In this document: positions 8,547 through 17,378 of the stretch, piece after piece
How the letters are laid out: every line of letters begins with the position of its first letter
How positions within the stretch are numbered: position 1 is the stretch's first letter
Assembly: GCA_900547455.1 (NCBI GenBank)
Contig: URGV01000007.1
Span: forward strand, 1-64,000
Origin: an uncultured Oscillospiraceae bacterium
Lineage (GTDB): Bacteria; Bacillota; Clostridia; Oscillospirales; Ruminococcaceae
Length of the DNA: 64,000 nt
Direction of reading: 5' to 3'
Translations under genes and position numbers: made by a program
Notes under the pieces: model-generated
What the model was told of the DNA's origin: nothing
Database searches by the model: none
Seen by the model: the letters and a program-made list of their open reading frames with translations, nothing else

Positions 8547-9785
8547 ATGAAGCAGAATAGAGGATATCCGCAGCTGACCGTCACCAAGCGGGCGGAGCAT
8601 TCGATCATCAAGGGCCACCCGTGGGTCTATTATAATGAAATCACCGCCGAGCAGCCCTTTGCCGACGGGGAGCTGGTGGATGTTGTGAGCCAAAAGGGCA
8701 GCTACCTGGGCACCGGCTTTGCCAACAGCAACAGCAAGATTCGGGTGCGCTTAATTTCCCGCAACGCCAACGACCGCTTTGACGATGCATTCTTTGAGCG
8801 GCGGCTGCGCTACGCCATCGACTACCGCCGCACCGTGATGGGGGAGGACTTCTCCAACTGCCGCCTCATCTTCGGCGAGGCCGACCAGTTCCCGGGACTG
8901 ACGGTCGACCGCTTCGGCGACATTCTGGTGGCGCAGGTACTTTCGTTGGGCATCGAGCGGCGCAAGGGGATGCTGTTTGCCGCTTTGGCAAAAATCTTTG
9001 ACGAACTGGGAGAGCCTCTCCGCGGCATCTATGAGCGCAACGACGTAGCCATCCGCGAGCTGGAGGGAATGGAGCAGTACAAGGGCTTTTACCCACTGCC
9101 CGACCGGCCGCTCCCCGATTCCACCACGACCACCATCACCGAGAACGGCATCACCTATGCGGTGGATTTTGAAAACGGGCAGAAGACCGGCTTCTTCCTC
9201 GACCAGAAGTATAACCGCCAGGCGGTGGCGAAGCTGAGCCGCGGCAAGCGGGTGCTGGACTGCTTTACCCACACCGGGTCTTTTGGTTTAAACGCAGCCA
9301 AGGGCGGCGCGGCGTATGTGCTGAGCGTGGATATTTCCGAGAGCGCCATCGAGATGGCGCGGGAGAATGCCCGCCGCAACGGGCTGGAGGACAGGGTGGA
9401 GTACCTTGCGGAAAATGTATTTGACCTGCTGCCCACCCTCTCCGAGCCGGAGATGGTGCGGCGGTACGGGCAGTTTGACTTCATCATCCTCGACCCGCCG
9501 GCCTTTACCAAGTCCCGCCAGACGGTGGAGAGCGCGGCGCGCGGCTACAAGGAGATAAACCTGCGGGCGATGCGCCTGCTGCCGCGCGGGGGATATCTCG
9601 CTACCTGCTCCTGCTCCCACTTTATGACCGAGAGCTTGTTCATCAAGATGCTGCACCAGGCGGCGGCCGACGCCGGGGTTTCGCTGCGGCAGATTGAGGC
9701 GCGCCAGCAGTCGCCCGACCACCCGATTCTCTGGAACGTCGAGGAGACAAACTACCTGAAATTTTATCTGTTCCAGGTGGTCTAG
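8547..9785 (+). CDS. rlmI: class I rRNA large-subunit methyltransferase, RlmI family
   Basis: A 412-residue SAM-dependent RNA methyltransferase. An N-terminal PUA-type domain (about residues 8-80) precedes a Rossmann fold with motif I VLDCFTHTGSFG at 236-247, an acidic SVDIS strand end near 260, and the catalytic-loop motif LDPPAF at 315-320. In E. coli RlmI makes m5C1962 in 23S rRNA; the exact target here is inferred from family membership. A strong AAAAAGGAGAGG site precedes the ATG. It is monocistronic and ends at a shared terminator. The call is secure at family level and less so at the exact modified base. Confidence 0.88.
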   Translation: MKQNRGYPQLTVTKRAEHSIIKGHPWVYYNEITAEQPFADGELVDVVSQKGSYLGTGFANSNSKIRVRLISRNANDRFDDAFFERRLRYAIDYRRTVMGEDFSNCRLIFGEADQFPGLTVDRFGDILVAQVLSLGIERRKGMLFAALAKIFDELGEPLRGIYERNDVAIRELEGMEQYKGFYPLPDRPLPDSTTTTITENGITYAVDFENGQKTGFFLDQKYNRQAVAKLSRGKRVLDCFTHTGSFGLNAAKGGAAYVLSVDISESAIEMARENARRNGLEDRVEYLAENVFDLLPTLSEPEMVRRYGQFDFIILDPPAFTKSRQTVESAARGYKEINLRAMRLLPRGGYLATCSCSHFMTESLFIKMLHQAAADAGVSLRQIEARQQSPDHPILWNVEETNYLKFYLFQVV

Positions 9786-9810
9786 GATTGACCAAATGAG
9801 CCAACAAAAA

Positions 9811-9845
9811 CTGCCCCTCCGAGCGGATTTTCCTCGGAGGGGCAG
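9811..9845 (-). terminator. terminator between convergent genes
   Basis: A hairpin with arms CTGCCCCTCCGAG and CTCGGAGGGGCAG is followed on the minus strand by TTTTTG. The plus side has only a weak T-rich tail, so it mainly serves the antiporter gene but may work both ways. Confidence 0.8.
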
Positions 9846-9849
9846 CGTG

Positions 9850-11142
9850 TTATTTTACCTTGTTTTTCTTCATCATGCGGTCGTTGGCGGAGATCAGGCT
9901 TTCAGCAATGTAGTCGAGCTGTTCTGCCTCCTCGTAGCGGTCGACCAGTGGGCTCTCCTGCAGCTCCTCGTAAGCGCCGCTTTCGCGGTAGGCAAACTTG
10001 AGCAGGATTGGGGTGACGATGGTGGTGACCACCACCATGATGATGACAGGGGCGAAAAAGATGTCCGGCATCAGGCCGAGGGCGGCGCCCTTGTCGGCGA
10101 CGATCAGCGCGACCTCGCCGCGGCAGACCATGCCGATGCCCACCTGTTGACACTGCCGGCCCTTGAGTCCGCACAGCTTGGCGCCCAGTCCACAGCCGAT
10201 AATCTTGGTCAGCACCGCGATCAGTGCCAGCAGGATCGAAAAGACGATGATCCGGCTGTTCATCTCCGGCAGCTCGACCTTTAAGCCGATGCTGGCAAAG
10301 AAGATGGGGGTCAGCAGCAGGTAGGAGAGTGGGGCGAATTTAACTTCGATGTATTTGGATTTGGCGGTGGTGGAGATGATCAGGCCGGCGGCAAACGAGC
10401 CGGTGATGTCCGCCACGCCGAAAAATTCCTCCGCGCAGTAGGCCATGAACAGGCAGAGCACAAAGGCGAAGATGGGGTAGCGCTGCAGGTCGGTGGAGTG
10501 GACGTTCTTGACATACCAGTCCATTCCCTTTTTGACCAGCACGCCGACCACGATAACAAAGATAAAGAAGCCGACGATCTTGAGCAGCACAACCGGCAGG
10601 CTGGTGTCGGAGGAGCCGCCCAGGCTGGTGACGATGGTCAGGGCGATCAGACCCAGGATGTCGTCGATCAGGGCGGCAGCCAGGATGGTGTTGCCCACCA
10701 CTGTGCTCAGCTTGCCCATCTCCTTGAGGGCTTCGACGGTGATGGAAACCGAGGTGGCGGTCAGGATGACGCCGATGAAGACGTTCTGCATCAGCACGTT
10801 CTGTGCGCCGGAATCGTTAAAGAAAAAGGCCAGGACCGAGCCGCCGATCCACGGCACGATGACGCCGCACAGCGCCACACAGAAGCCGGCCTTGCCGGTC
10901 TGCTTTAAATCTTCCAGGCTGGTGCCAAGGCCGGCGGTGAACATCATGACGATGACGCCAAGCTCGGAAACCTGGGTCAAAAACTCGGTGCTGTGGATGA
11001 TGTTTAAAAAGGCGGGGCCCATAATCAGGCCGGCAAGCAGCGCACCGACTACCTGCGGCATCTGAAAGCGCTTGGTGACCATGCCCAGAAGCTTGGTCGA
11101 AATCAGGATCAGCGCGATGTCCACAAGATAATGATAGGACAT
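9850..11142 (-). CDS. Kef-type cation:proton antiporter (CPA2 family)
   Basis: A 430-residue membrane protein with about 12 hydrophobic segments covering the Na+/H+ exchanger domain to residue 390, and a short charged C-terminal tail without an RCK/TrkA-N domain. Family marks include PQVVGALLAGLIMGP near residue 30 and the LIDDILGLIALT segment, whose paired acidic residues are expected in ion binding. It probably exchanges Na+ or K+ for protons at the cytoplasmic membrane; the ion cannot be told from sequence. It is transcribed alone from a promoter about 45 bases upstream. Confidence 0.88.
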   Translation of the reverse strand: MSYHYLVDIALILISTKLLGMVTKRFQMPQVVGALLAGLIMGPAFLNIIHSTEFLTQVSELGVIVMMFTAGLGTSLEDLKQTGKAGFCVALCGVIVPWIGGSVLAFFFNDSGAQNVLMQNVFIGVILTATSVSITVEALKEMGKLSTVVGNTILAAALIDDILGLIALTIVTSLGGSSDTSLPVVLLKIVGFFIFVIVVGVLVKKGMDWYVKNVHSTDLQRYPIFAFVLCLFMAYCAEEFFGVADITGSFAAGLIISTTAKSKYIEVKFAPLSYLLLTPIFFASIGLKVELPEMNSRIIVFSILLALIAVLTKIIGCGLGAKLCGLKGRQCQQVGIGMVCRGEVALIVADKGAALGLMPDIFFAPVIIMVVVTTIVTPILLKFAYRESGAYEELQESPLVDRYEEAEQLDYIAESLISANDRMMKKNKVK

Positions 11143-11182
11143 GAAAAATCTCCTCCTCTATTCTTTCGTTTATCGTTTCCCC

Positions 11183-11210
11183 ATTATACCGCAGGCGAAA
11201 AAACATGCAA
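11183..11210 (-). promoter_or_regulatory. promoter of the Kef-type antiporter gene
   Basis: On the minus strand TTGCAT and TATAAT are separated by 16 bases, upstream of a GAGGAGG ribosome site. Confidence 0.6.
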
Positions 11211-11490
11211 GCCAAAAATGAACAAAAAGTAAAGCAGCTTTGAAAAAACGTGAAATCCCATAAAAAGAAAATTATTGACCGCAAAATTCATGGCAATTTT
11301 GATTGTCCGTTTTGATAAAAAAATAACGTCTGTACCCCCTCGATCTTGGTTCTTTTGGAAGAATCACAGATCAATTGTTGTGCATGATAATAAAATATCA
11401 ATAAAAAAACAAACGGATTGTACAAAGAACAGGAGGCTCGCTGAAAGAAAAGGATTATTTATTATGAAGGGTTTATCAGAACAGCGAAAA
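11211..11490. other. AT-rich intergenic region
   Basis: No supported gene. A 23-codon frame beginning at 11464 with a GAAAGGA site reads straight into the terminator hairpin; it is noted but not accepted as a gene. Confidence 0.45.
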
Positions 11491-11520
11491 GCGCCCGACC
11501 ACCAAACGGCGGTCGGGCGC
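11491..11520 (-). terminator. terminator of the GntR/ABC operon at 11.5-13.6 kb
   Basis: Arms GCGCCCGACC and GGTCGGGCGC flank a loop of about 10 bases, with TTTT following on the minus strand. Confidence 0.8.
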
Positions 11521-11537
11521 TTTCCTTATGGATGAAT

Positions 11538-12365
11538 CTATTCGAGGTTTAACTTGTTTTTGAGAATGTATCGGGTGGGGAAGTAGAGCGCGGCGTTGAG
11601 CAGCGCCAGCACCACAATGACGGCAGCGAAGGCCAGCATCATGGCGGCAAAGGTGTGCGGCCCGGTCATCAGGCTTTGGATGATTTTCAGCCTTTCACCG
11701 ACAAACCCTACCGCCGAAAACAGCGCAGCGGTCAGAATGTTCAGCGGGATGCTGATCAGCAGATAGGCGATGAACGAGCCGGCGATGCGGTTTTTGCTGA
11801 ATGGGTAGAGCTGTGAGCAGGCCATTGCCAGGTAGATGTGCAGCAACTCATTAAAGAGGAAGAACAGCAGCATGACAAACATCAGAACCAGTGCGGCAAC
11901 GATCTGCGCCAGGTCCCCATAATAGGAAGGGGTGATGAGCAGCTGACCAATGGCGCCGAACAGCTCGCCGAAGGCGGAGAAGAATTCACCGATGGTGGCA
12001 AAGCCGCCAAAGCCGAGAATCATGATGGACAACACACCGACCACACAGCTTAAAACAAGCCAGATGGTTGTGCTGATCAACTTGGAGCAGATGATGGTGT
12101 CCACGCTGACCGGCAGGGTGTTGGTTAAATAGCCCTCGGGACCGAGGACGGTGTTGTAAAACTGGGTGATGGTCAGCACCACTGCCACCACCGCCAGCGC
12201 CATGAACAGGCAGACGTAGATGAGCGTGCCGCTCACCATGCCGGGCGTCCATTCGGCGCGGATAAAGATGATGTTGAGCACCGACATCAGCAGGATGACA
12301 GCGTAGAAGGGGATGAAGGTTTTGGCCATCGCCTTCAGGTCATATTTAAGCATCTTTCTTAGCAT
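11538..12365 (-). CDS. ABC transporter permease
   Basis: A 275-residue protein with about six to seven hydrophobic segments, starting MLRKMLKYDLKAMAK, a typical opening of clostridial ABC-2-like permeases. Its start overlaps the stop of the ATPase gene by 7 bases, which indicates translational coupling. With the ATPase and the GntR regulator upstream it forms a cassette of the same type as those at 0.6-2.5 kb and 27.2-29.1 kb. The substrate is unknown; export or resistance roles are common for the family. Confidence 0.82.
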   Translation of the reverse strand: MLRKMLKYDLKAMAKTFIPFYAVILLMSVLNIIFIRAEWTPGMVSGTLIYVCLFMALAVVAVVLTITQFYNTVLGPEGYLTNTLPVSVDTIICSKLISTTIWLVLSCVVGVLSIMILGFGGFATIGEFFSAFGELFGAIGQLLITPSYYGDLAQIVAALVLMFVMLLFFLFNELLHIYLAMACSQLYPFSKNRIAGSFIAYLLISIPLNILTAALFSAVGFVGERLKIIQSLMTGPHTFAAMMLAFAAVIVVLALLNAALYFPTRYILKNKLNLE

Positions 12366-13102
12366 TTGAATACCTCCCGGAACAGTCCGTCGATCGACTT
12401 GCCGTATTTTTCCCGAATCTCATCGACCTCTCCGTCGATGACAATCTTGCCCTGGTTGAGGAAGAGCGCGCGGTCAAACACCGCTTCCACATCCTGAATC
12501 AGGTGGGTGGAGATGAGAATGGAGGAATCCTCCTCGAAATTTTTGAGGATGGTGTTGAGGATATAGTCCCTGGCCGCCGGGTCAACGCCGCCGATCGGCT
12601 CATCCAGCAGGTAGAGGCGGGCGCGGCGGGACATCACCAGCACCAGCTGCACCTTTTCCTTGGTGCCTTTGCTCATCGTTTTCAGCCGGTCATTCAGGGC
12701 GATGTTCAGGTCCGCCAGCATCTGCTTGGCGCGCTCGAGATCGAAGTCGCTGTAAAAGTCGTGGAAGAAGCTGAGCAGATCGCTGATGCGCATCCAGTCG
12801 TTGAGGTAGCTGCGCTCGGGCAGATAGGAGATCAGCGACTTGGTTTTCTGGCCAGGCGCCGTGCCATCGATCAGGATTTCCCCTTTGCTGAGCGGAATCA
12901 ACCCGGCAATCAGCTTCATGATGGTGGATTTTCCGCAGCCGTTAGGTCCCAGCAAGCCGACAATTTTGCCGCGTGGAATGCAAAAGCTGACACCCTCCAG
13001 TACGGAATGAGAGCCGTAGCTCTTGTGAAGGTTGGTGATCTGCAGGACCGGAAGCTCCGAAATCGAGCCGCCCTGGATCGCTTGATTTACTGTATTGCTC
13101 AT
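12359..13102 (-). CDS. ABC transporter ATP-binding protein
   Basis: A 247-residue ATPase with Walker A GPNGCGKST at 52-60, signature SKGTKEK at about 144-150, Walker B LYLLDEP at 163-169 and a GVD D-loop. The start MSNTVNQ is chosen for its AGGAAAG site; an upstream in-frame start lacks one. It lies between the GntR regulator and the permease and probably drives that permease. The signature departs from LSGGQ, as in other members of these GntR-linked cassettes. Confidence 0.9.
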   Translation of the reverse strand: MSNTVNQAIQGGSISELPVLQITNLHKSYGSHSVLEGVSFCIPRGKIVGLLGPNGCGKSTIMKLIAGLIPLSKGEILIDGTAPGQKTKSLISYLPERSYLNDWMRISDLLSFFHDFYSDFDLERAKQMLADLNIALNDRLKTMSKGTKEKVQLVLVMSRRARLYLLDEPIGGVDPAARDYILNTILKNFEEDSSILISTHLIQDVEAVFDRALFLNQGKIVIDGEVDEIREKYGKSIDGLFREVFKC

Positions 13103-13180
13103 ATTGCTTTCCTTTCTCAAAAGACGATTGAATTGGATGATGGTTCTGGGCCGTGTTCCCAAAACACATCCGATGACAAT

Positions 13181-13597
13181 TTAGAATTTCCCGGGAAATT
13201 CTCCCGCTTTTTGTTCAGAAAGCGGGGCACTCTGTTGGGAGGAAAGAAACCGTTCCAGCAGCTGGGGGATGTCTTCCCGATGATAGCCGAGCGAGGAGAT
13301 GGTGTCCACCATCCGCGCAATTTCGTCGTAAGCTAAGGTTGTTCTGACTTCCATAATTTTCTCCTTATCGTCGGTGACAAAGCGGCCCGAGGTGCGCTGG
13401 CTTTTCAGCAGGCCATCGCGCTCCAGCTCTGCAAGCGCTTTCTGCATGGTGTTGGGGTTGACCCCTGCGCTCAGGGCCAGTTCCCGCACAGCGGGCAGCT
13501 TTTCGCCAGGCTGATATTTGCCGCGGGCCAGGTCGGATTTTAAGATGCGGATGATTTGCAGGTAGATCGGCAGTTTGTCGTCAAAGCTCCAGGTCAT
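13181..13597 (-). CDS. GntR family transcriptional regulator, YtrA subfamily
   Basis: A 138-residue regulator whose N-terminal winged helix covers about residues 8-75 (LPAVRELALSAGVNPNTMQKALAELERDGL region), followed by a short helical tail. The ATG at 13597 follows GGAGGCGGAAGG. It is the first gene of the operon with the ATPase and permease. A perfect inverted repeat with 12-base arms lies just upstream, over the -10 box, so it very probably represses its own operon. Confidence 0.9.
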   Translation of the reverse strand: MTWSFDDKLPIYLQIIRILKSDLARGKYQPGEKLPAVRELALSAGVNPNTMQKALAELERDGLLKSQRTSGRFVTDDKEKIMEVRTTLAYDEIARMVDTISSLGYHREDIPQLLERFLSSQQSAPLSEQKAGEFPGKF

Positions 13598-13615
13598 CCT
13601 TCCGCCTCCTTTCAT

Positions 13616-13667
13616 TATTGTATTAAGTGCTTAATACAATAATACCAGCTCTGCGCCAGTTTGTCAA
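13616..13667 (-). promoter_or_regulatory. promoter with 12-bp-arm operator of the GntR/ABC operon
   Basis: The minus-strand promoter TTGACA (13662-13667) and TATTAT (13639-13644) have a 17-base spacer. A perfect inverted repeat, TATTGTATTAAG / CTTAATACAATA with a 2-base centre, spans 13616-13641 and overlaps the -10 box and start point, an arrangement for repression by the GntR protein encoded immediately downstream. Confidence 0.8.
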
Positions 13668-13719
13668 GGGCAAAATGTAAAAAAATTGGGAGAAAGGATA
13701 TCTTTTTCACAATTTTGAA

Positions 13720-13753
13720 TTGCAATTGAAAAGATGTTATGTTATGGTAAAAT
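13720..13753 (+). promoter_or_regulatory. promoter of the first FadR-type regulator
   Basis: TTGAAA (13726-13731) and TAAAAT (13748-13753) lie 16 bases apart. The sequence TTGCAATTGA at 13720-13729 also occurs at the promoter of the second FadR-type regulator (14713), suggesting a common operator half-site. Confidence 0.5.
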
Positions 13754-13829
13754 AGTGAACTTTATATTTACAGCTATCAGGTATGAGAGGGCTGATCGAT
13801 ATGGCATTGCAGAACAGGAGGAAGGCAGG

Positions 13830-14522
13830 ATGGCGAAAATTATGCGCCAAACCTTGCGGGAGCAGGTAACACAGGCGATCCGGATGAAGCTGCTGACCGG
13901 GCAGCTGAAGCCCGGCACCAGAATTGTGGAACAGGAGATGGCAGAGGAACTTGGCGTCAGCCGCGGCCCGGTTCGGGAAGCGCTGCGGCAGATTGAGCAG
14001 GAAGGGCTGGTGGAATACGCCTCCCATGTGGGCTGCTTTGTCAAGGATTTTAACGCGCAGGATGTATATGAAGTTTATCTGCTGCGCGCAAACCTGGAAA
14101 TTTTGTCGGTCAAGATGTGCGACGGAAAATTTTCCCCGCAGACCATCGAGCACATGGAGCAGATTGTGCAGCGGATGGCGAGCATCGAGCAGGTCGAACA
14201 GTTCGATGAAATCATCGACAACGACAACGAATTTCACGAGTGCATCATTCGGGAGTGCGGGCTCAACCGCTTGTATCTGTTGTGGAACAGCATGGATGGG
14301 GGGAATACGATCGTTTTCTACCGCGGTGCGGGCAAGAGCGAATATGTCGTGCGCAATCAGGCCAACATCCACCGCAAGGTGCTGGACGCGGTCCGCACAG
14401 GGGATGTCAAGCTGATCTGCCAGACGCTGCTGGATCATTATATGGAAACCACGGTCAGCTACTTGTGGGAACATGGGATCTCGGCGGAAGAATTTCCCTA
14501 TAAAATCAACTTCACATTATAG
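13830..14522 (+). CDS. GntR family regulator with FCD domain (FadR type)
   Basis: A 230-residue regulator. The winged helix (about residues 5-75) includes LGVSRGPVREALRQIEQEGL; an all-helical FCD effector domain follows (about 85-215). The ATG at 13830 follows AGGAGGAAGGCAGG; a longer in-frame reading has no ribosome site. It is closely related to the next gene and both precede oppABCDF, so control of peptide uptake or metabolism is plausible (inference). FCD domains often bind carboxylic acids or a metal; the ligand is not known here. Confidence 0.9.
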   Translation: MAKIMRQTLREQVTQAIRMKLLTGQLKPGTRIVEQEMAEELGVSRGPVREALRQIEQEGLVEYASHVGCFVKDFNAQDVYEVYLLRANLEILSVKMCDGKFSPQTIEHMEQIVQRMASIEQVEQFDEIIDNDNEFHECIIRECGLNRLYLLWNSMDGGNTIVFYRGAGKSEYVVRNQANIHRKVLDAVRTGDVKLICQTLLDHYMETTVSYLWEHGISAEEFPYKINFTL

Positions 14523-14530
14523 TGTAAAAG

Positions 14531-14557
14531 AAGGACGGTCGAGGGATCGTCCTTTTT
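14531..14557 (+). terminator. terminator of the first FadR-type regulator
   Basis: AAGGACG pairs with CGTCCTT, followed by TTTTTGA. Confidence 0.7.
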
Positions 14558-14573
14558 GATGTTGTTGCCGGGG

Positions 14574-14624
14574 AAGCAACAAGGCTGGGAAATTTGTCCT
14601 TTTTGACAACGGGACTTGTTGCTT
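14574..14624. repeat. nested inverted repeat between the two FadR-type genes
   Basis: Outer arms AAGCAACAAG and CTTGTTGCTT (10 of 10) enclose an inner TTGTC/GACAA stem. It lies about 90 bases upstream of the next promoter. It could be an operator or a hairpin; no run of T follows directly. Confidence 0.5.
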
Positions 14625-14712
14625 TTCGAAGATTTCCCGAACTTTTATGGACATTTTGTATATAGATTAAGAGGAAAAAATGAATGAAATGAACAAAGTG
14701 TTTCGCCTTTTG

Positions 14713-14741
14713 TTGCAATTGATAAAGAACTGTGATACAAT
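14713..14741 (+). promoter_or_regulatory. promoter of the second FadR-type regulator
   Basis: TTGCAA and TACAAT are spaced by 17 bases. The -35 region reads TTGCAATTGA, as at the first FadR-type gene. Confidence 0.6.
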
Positions 14742-14815
14742 ACAAAGCGTGGAGATTGTAGACAATCTTCAGCATACTGTCAATTTTATAATCTGCTGCA
14801 GCACGGGGGGAACAG

Positions 14816-15499
14816 ATGGCACAATTAAACTATAAAACCCTGAGGCAGGAAGTGGCGGACGAGATCAGGCGGAAGATTCTCAAGGGAGAATTCAAAGCCG
14901 GTGAACGAATTAAGGAACACGAGATGGCACAGCTGCTGGGTGTCAGCCGCGGTCCGGTTCGGGAGGCGCTGCGCCAGCTGGAACAGGAAGGTCTGGTCCG
15001 GTACGAGCGAAACGTTGGATGCTCGGTGGCGCCGATAAACGAAAAGGACATCTATGAGATCGGCCTTTTGCGTGCGGCGCTGGAGATTCTGGCAGTCAAG
15101 CTGTGCAAGGGGAAAATGGAACCGCAGGCCCTGCAGAGGATGCGGGACAGCGTCGAGCAGATGCGTCAGGCGGGAAGCGATCTTTATCATCAGGCGCAGC
15201 TGGACAACAGCTTTCACTCCTGCATCGTTGAGCAGGCGGGATTTCATAAACTGGAGCGGATCTGGAAAAGCATGGACACCAGCAACGTGGCAGTCTTTGC
15301 CGCGGTGGAAAAACAGGACATCCTGCGATGCGCGCAGCGTCACCGGGAACTGCTTGCGGCCTATGAGACGCAGGACGAAGAAAAAATTATCCGGGCACTG
15401 CAGAAACACTATGATGTGGGCGCAAATGAGGATGACCGAAAGCAGGACGAGCGGCCCTTTAACGAGATCCTTCGTTTTTTTGAAGGGACCCCAGCATAA
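14816..15499 (+). CDS. GntR family regulator with FCD domain (FadR type)
   Basis: A 227-residue paralogue of the preceding regulator: the winged helix carries LGVSRGPVREALRQLEQEGL, nearly identical to the neighbour, and an FCD-type helical domain follows. The ATG lies after GGGGGGAACAG. It is the gene immediately upstream of oppA, separated by palindromes and a terminator-like hairpin. Tandem duplication followed by divergence of the effector domain is the simplest origin. It is a candidate local regulator of the opp operon. Confidence 0.88.
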   Translation: MAQLNYKTLRQEVADEIRRKILKGEFKAGERIKEHEMAQLLGVSRGPVREALRQLEQEGLVRYERNVGCSVAPINEKDIYEIGLLRAALEILAVKLCKGKMEPQALQRMRDSVEQMRQAGSDLYHQAQLDNSFHSCIVEQAGFHKLERIWKSMDTSNVAVFAAVEKQDILRCAQRHRELLAAYETQDEEKIIRALQKHYDVGANEDDRKQDERPFNEILRFFEGTPA

Positions 15500-15502
15500 A
15501 AC

Positions 15503-15552
15503 AATCAGGGCATGCCCTGATTGCCATTTTTATGATGATGAATAAAAATGGC
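15503..15552 (+). terminator. two adjacent palindromes after the second FadR-type gene
   Basis: A perfect 20-base palindrome at 15503-15522 (arm AATCAGGGCA) is followed by a second inverted repeat at 15523-15552 with arms GCCATTTTTAT and ATAAAAATGGC. The first, followed by a T-rich stretch, can act as a terminator; the second could be an operator for the oppA promoter just downstream. Confidence 0.55.
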
Positions 15553-15635
15553 AGCAAAGAAAGTTAATTGCATGGCTTCAGAGATGAGGCTGTGTAAAAT
15601 AAGAGAGTTTGATAAGCCCGAAAGGAGAAATTATC

Positions 15636-17333
15636 ATGAAAATCAAAAGAATCCTGTCGGTTCTGCTGGCAGGCGCGATGATGCTTTCTCTGGCAGCTTG
15701 CGGCGGCGAGGAAACTTCCTCCAGCAGCGGCGAGGATGCCACAGCAGAGCAGAAGACCATCGACGGCAACGTGCTGGACGAGGAACAGTACTTTAACGGT
15801 TACCTGTCTGCTGAGCCAACCACTCTGGACAGCGTAGTCGGCAACGACACCTACAGCTCCTCCATCCTGACCAACGTTATGGAGCCTCTGACCAGACTGG
15901 CAGAGAAAGATGGCCAGAACGTCCGTGAAGGCGCCGGCGCTGAGTCCTGGGAATCCAACGAGGCCGGCGATGTCTGGACCTTCCATCTGCGTGACAACAC
16001 CTGGAGCGACGGCCAGCCTGTAACCGCTGAGGATTACGCTTACGCTGTCAGAAGAATTATGACCCCAGAAGTTGGTTCTCCAAACTCCTACCTGCTGACC
16101 TGCCTGAAGAACGGCGAGGCAGTTCTGGCCGGCGAGATGGATCCTTCCGAACTGGGCGTTGAGGCTACCGACGAGAAGACCCTGGTCTTTACCCTGGAGC
16201 AGCCGACCCCATACTTCCTGTCCCTGACCGACACCCGCGTCATGATGCCACAGCGTCAGGACATCGTTGAGCAGTACGGCGACACCTTCGGCGCCGACGC
16301 TGCAAACCTGGTTTACAACGGTCCATTCAAACTCGATACCTGGACCCACAACTCCCAGCTGGTTATGACCAAGAACGAAAGCTACTGGGATGCGGAAAAT
16401 GTAAACCTCGACACCATCACCTACAACATCATGAATGATGAGAATGCGATCTTCAACTCCTTCAGCAACGCCTCCATTGACTCTTGCGGCTGCGGTACTA
16501 AGGAGTGGATGGACAGATTCAACCAGATGGAGAATGTTGAGTATCTGCATTACACCTCTCCATCGGTTCGCTTCAATTTCTACAACACCAAGGACGAACT
16601 GTTCCAGAACAAGAATATCCGCAACGCCTTCACCCTGGCGCTTGACCGTGAGGACGTTGTAGAGGTTATCTATGACGGCACCATGAGCCCGGCTTACTCC
16701 TGGGTACCGGACGGCGTTTCCACCGGCGAACTGGGCAACTTCAGAGACCAGATGGAAGCTCCTCTGGAGACCATGTATGCAGAAGGTCTGGATCCAAAAG
16801 AACTGCTGCTCACCGGTATGGAAGAGCTTGGCCTTGGCAGCGATCCTTCCACCCTGGAAGTAACCCTGAGCTTCGGCGGCACCGATCAGTGGATGAGAAA
16901 CTACGGCGAGTACTATCAGCAGACCTTTAAGGATGTTCTGGGCGTCAACGTTGTCCTCGACTTCAACGAGTGGGGCACCTTCAACCAGAAGGTTATGGAC
17001 GGCGACTACCAGATGGGCTACATGGCTTGGTCCATCGACTATAATGACCCATACGCAATGCTGAACGTTATGCGTTCCGACTCCGGCAACATCAACACCG
17101 GCTGGGTAAGCGAGGAATATGACTCCCTGCTCGACCAGGCTGCTGTAGAGATGGACGAGGCAAAACGTGTTGAGCTGTACAAGCAGGCTGAGACCCTCCT
17201 GTTTGAGGAAGGCCCTCTCTGCCCGGTTGTTAACGAAGCTGCCAACACCTTCCGTTACACCTATATCAAGAACGCAAACACCATGCCGTTCACTTCCACC
17301 GGTCTGAAATACGCTTATGTAAGCGGCCGGTAA
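15636..17333 (+). CDS. oppA: oligopeptide ABC transporter substrate-binding lipoprotein
   Basis: A 565-residue lipoprotein of the SBP_bac_5 family. The signal peptide ends in LAACG (lipid attached at about Cys22) and is followed by a Ser/Glu-rich linker and the two-lobed binding domain, with family stretches such as ESWESNEAGDVWTFHLRD and FKLDTWTHNS. The ATG at 15636 follows GAAAGGAG. It captures peptides outside the cell and delivers them to OppBC. It is the first of five opp genes; a hairpin after it may set a higher level of this subunit. Codon choice is more biased than in its neighbours (CCA, GTT frequent), suggesting high expression. Confidence 0.92.
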   Translation: MKIKRILSVLLAGAMMLSLAACGGEETSSSSGEDATAEQKTIDGNVLDEEQYFNGYLSAEPTTLDSVVGNDTYSSSILTNVMEPLTRLAEKDGQNVREGAGAESWESNEAGDVWTFHLRDNTWSDGQPVTAEDYAYAVRRIMTPEVGSPNSYLLTCLKNGEAVLAGEMDPSELGVEATDEKTLVFTLEQPTPYFLSLTDTRVMMPQRQDIVEQYGDTFGADAANLVYNGPFKLDTWTHNSQLVMTKNESYWDAENVNLDTITYNIMNDENAIFNSFSNASIDSCGCGTKEWMDRFNQMENVEYLHYTSPSVRFNFYNTKDELFQNKNIRNAFTLALDREDVVEVIYDGTMSPAYSWVPDGVSTGELGNFRDQMEAPLETMYAEGLDPKELLLTGMEELGLGSDPSTLEVTLSFGGTDQWMRNYGEYYQQTFKDVLGVNVVLDFNEWGTFNQKVMDGDYQMGYMAWSIDYNDPYAMLNVMRSDSGNINTGWVSEEYDSLLDQAAVEMDEAKRVELYKQAETLLFEEGPLCPVVNEAANTFRYTYIKNANTMPFTSTGLKYAYVSGR

Positions 17334-17378
17334 ACCAAAAAGAGCACAAATCAATCTTCTCACTTTTATGTAGAAGGC

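Noticed and set aside
11464..11535. A 23-codon plus-strand frame with a fair ribosome site
   Set aside because: It reads through the terminator hairpin of the opposite operon and no promoter or downstream gene supports it.
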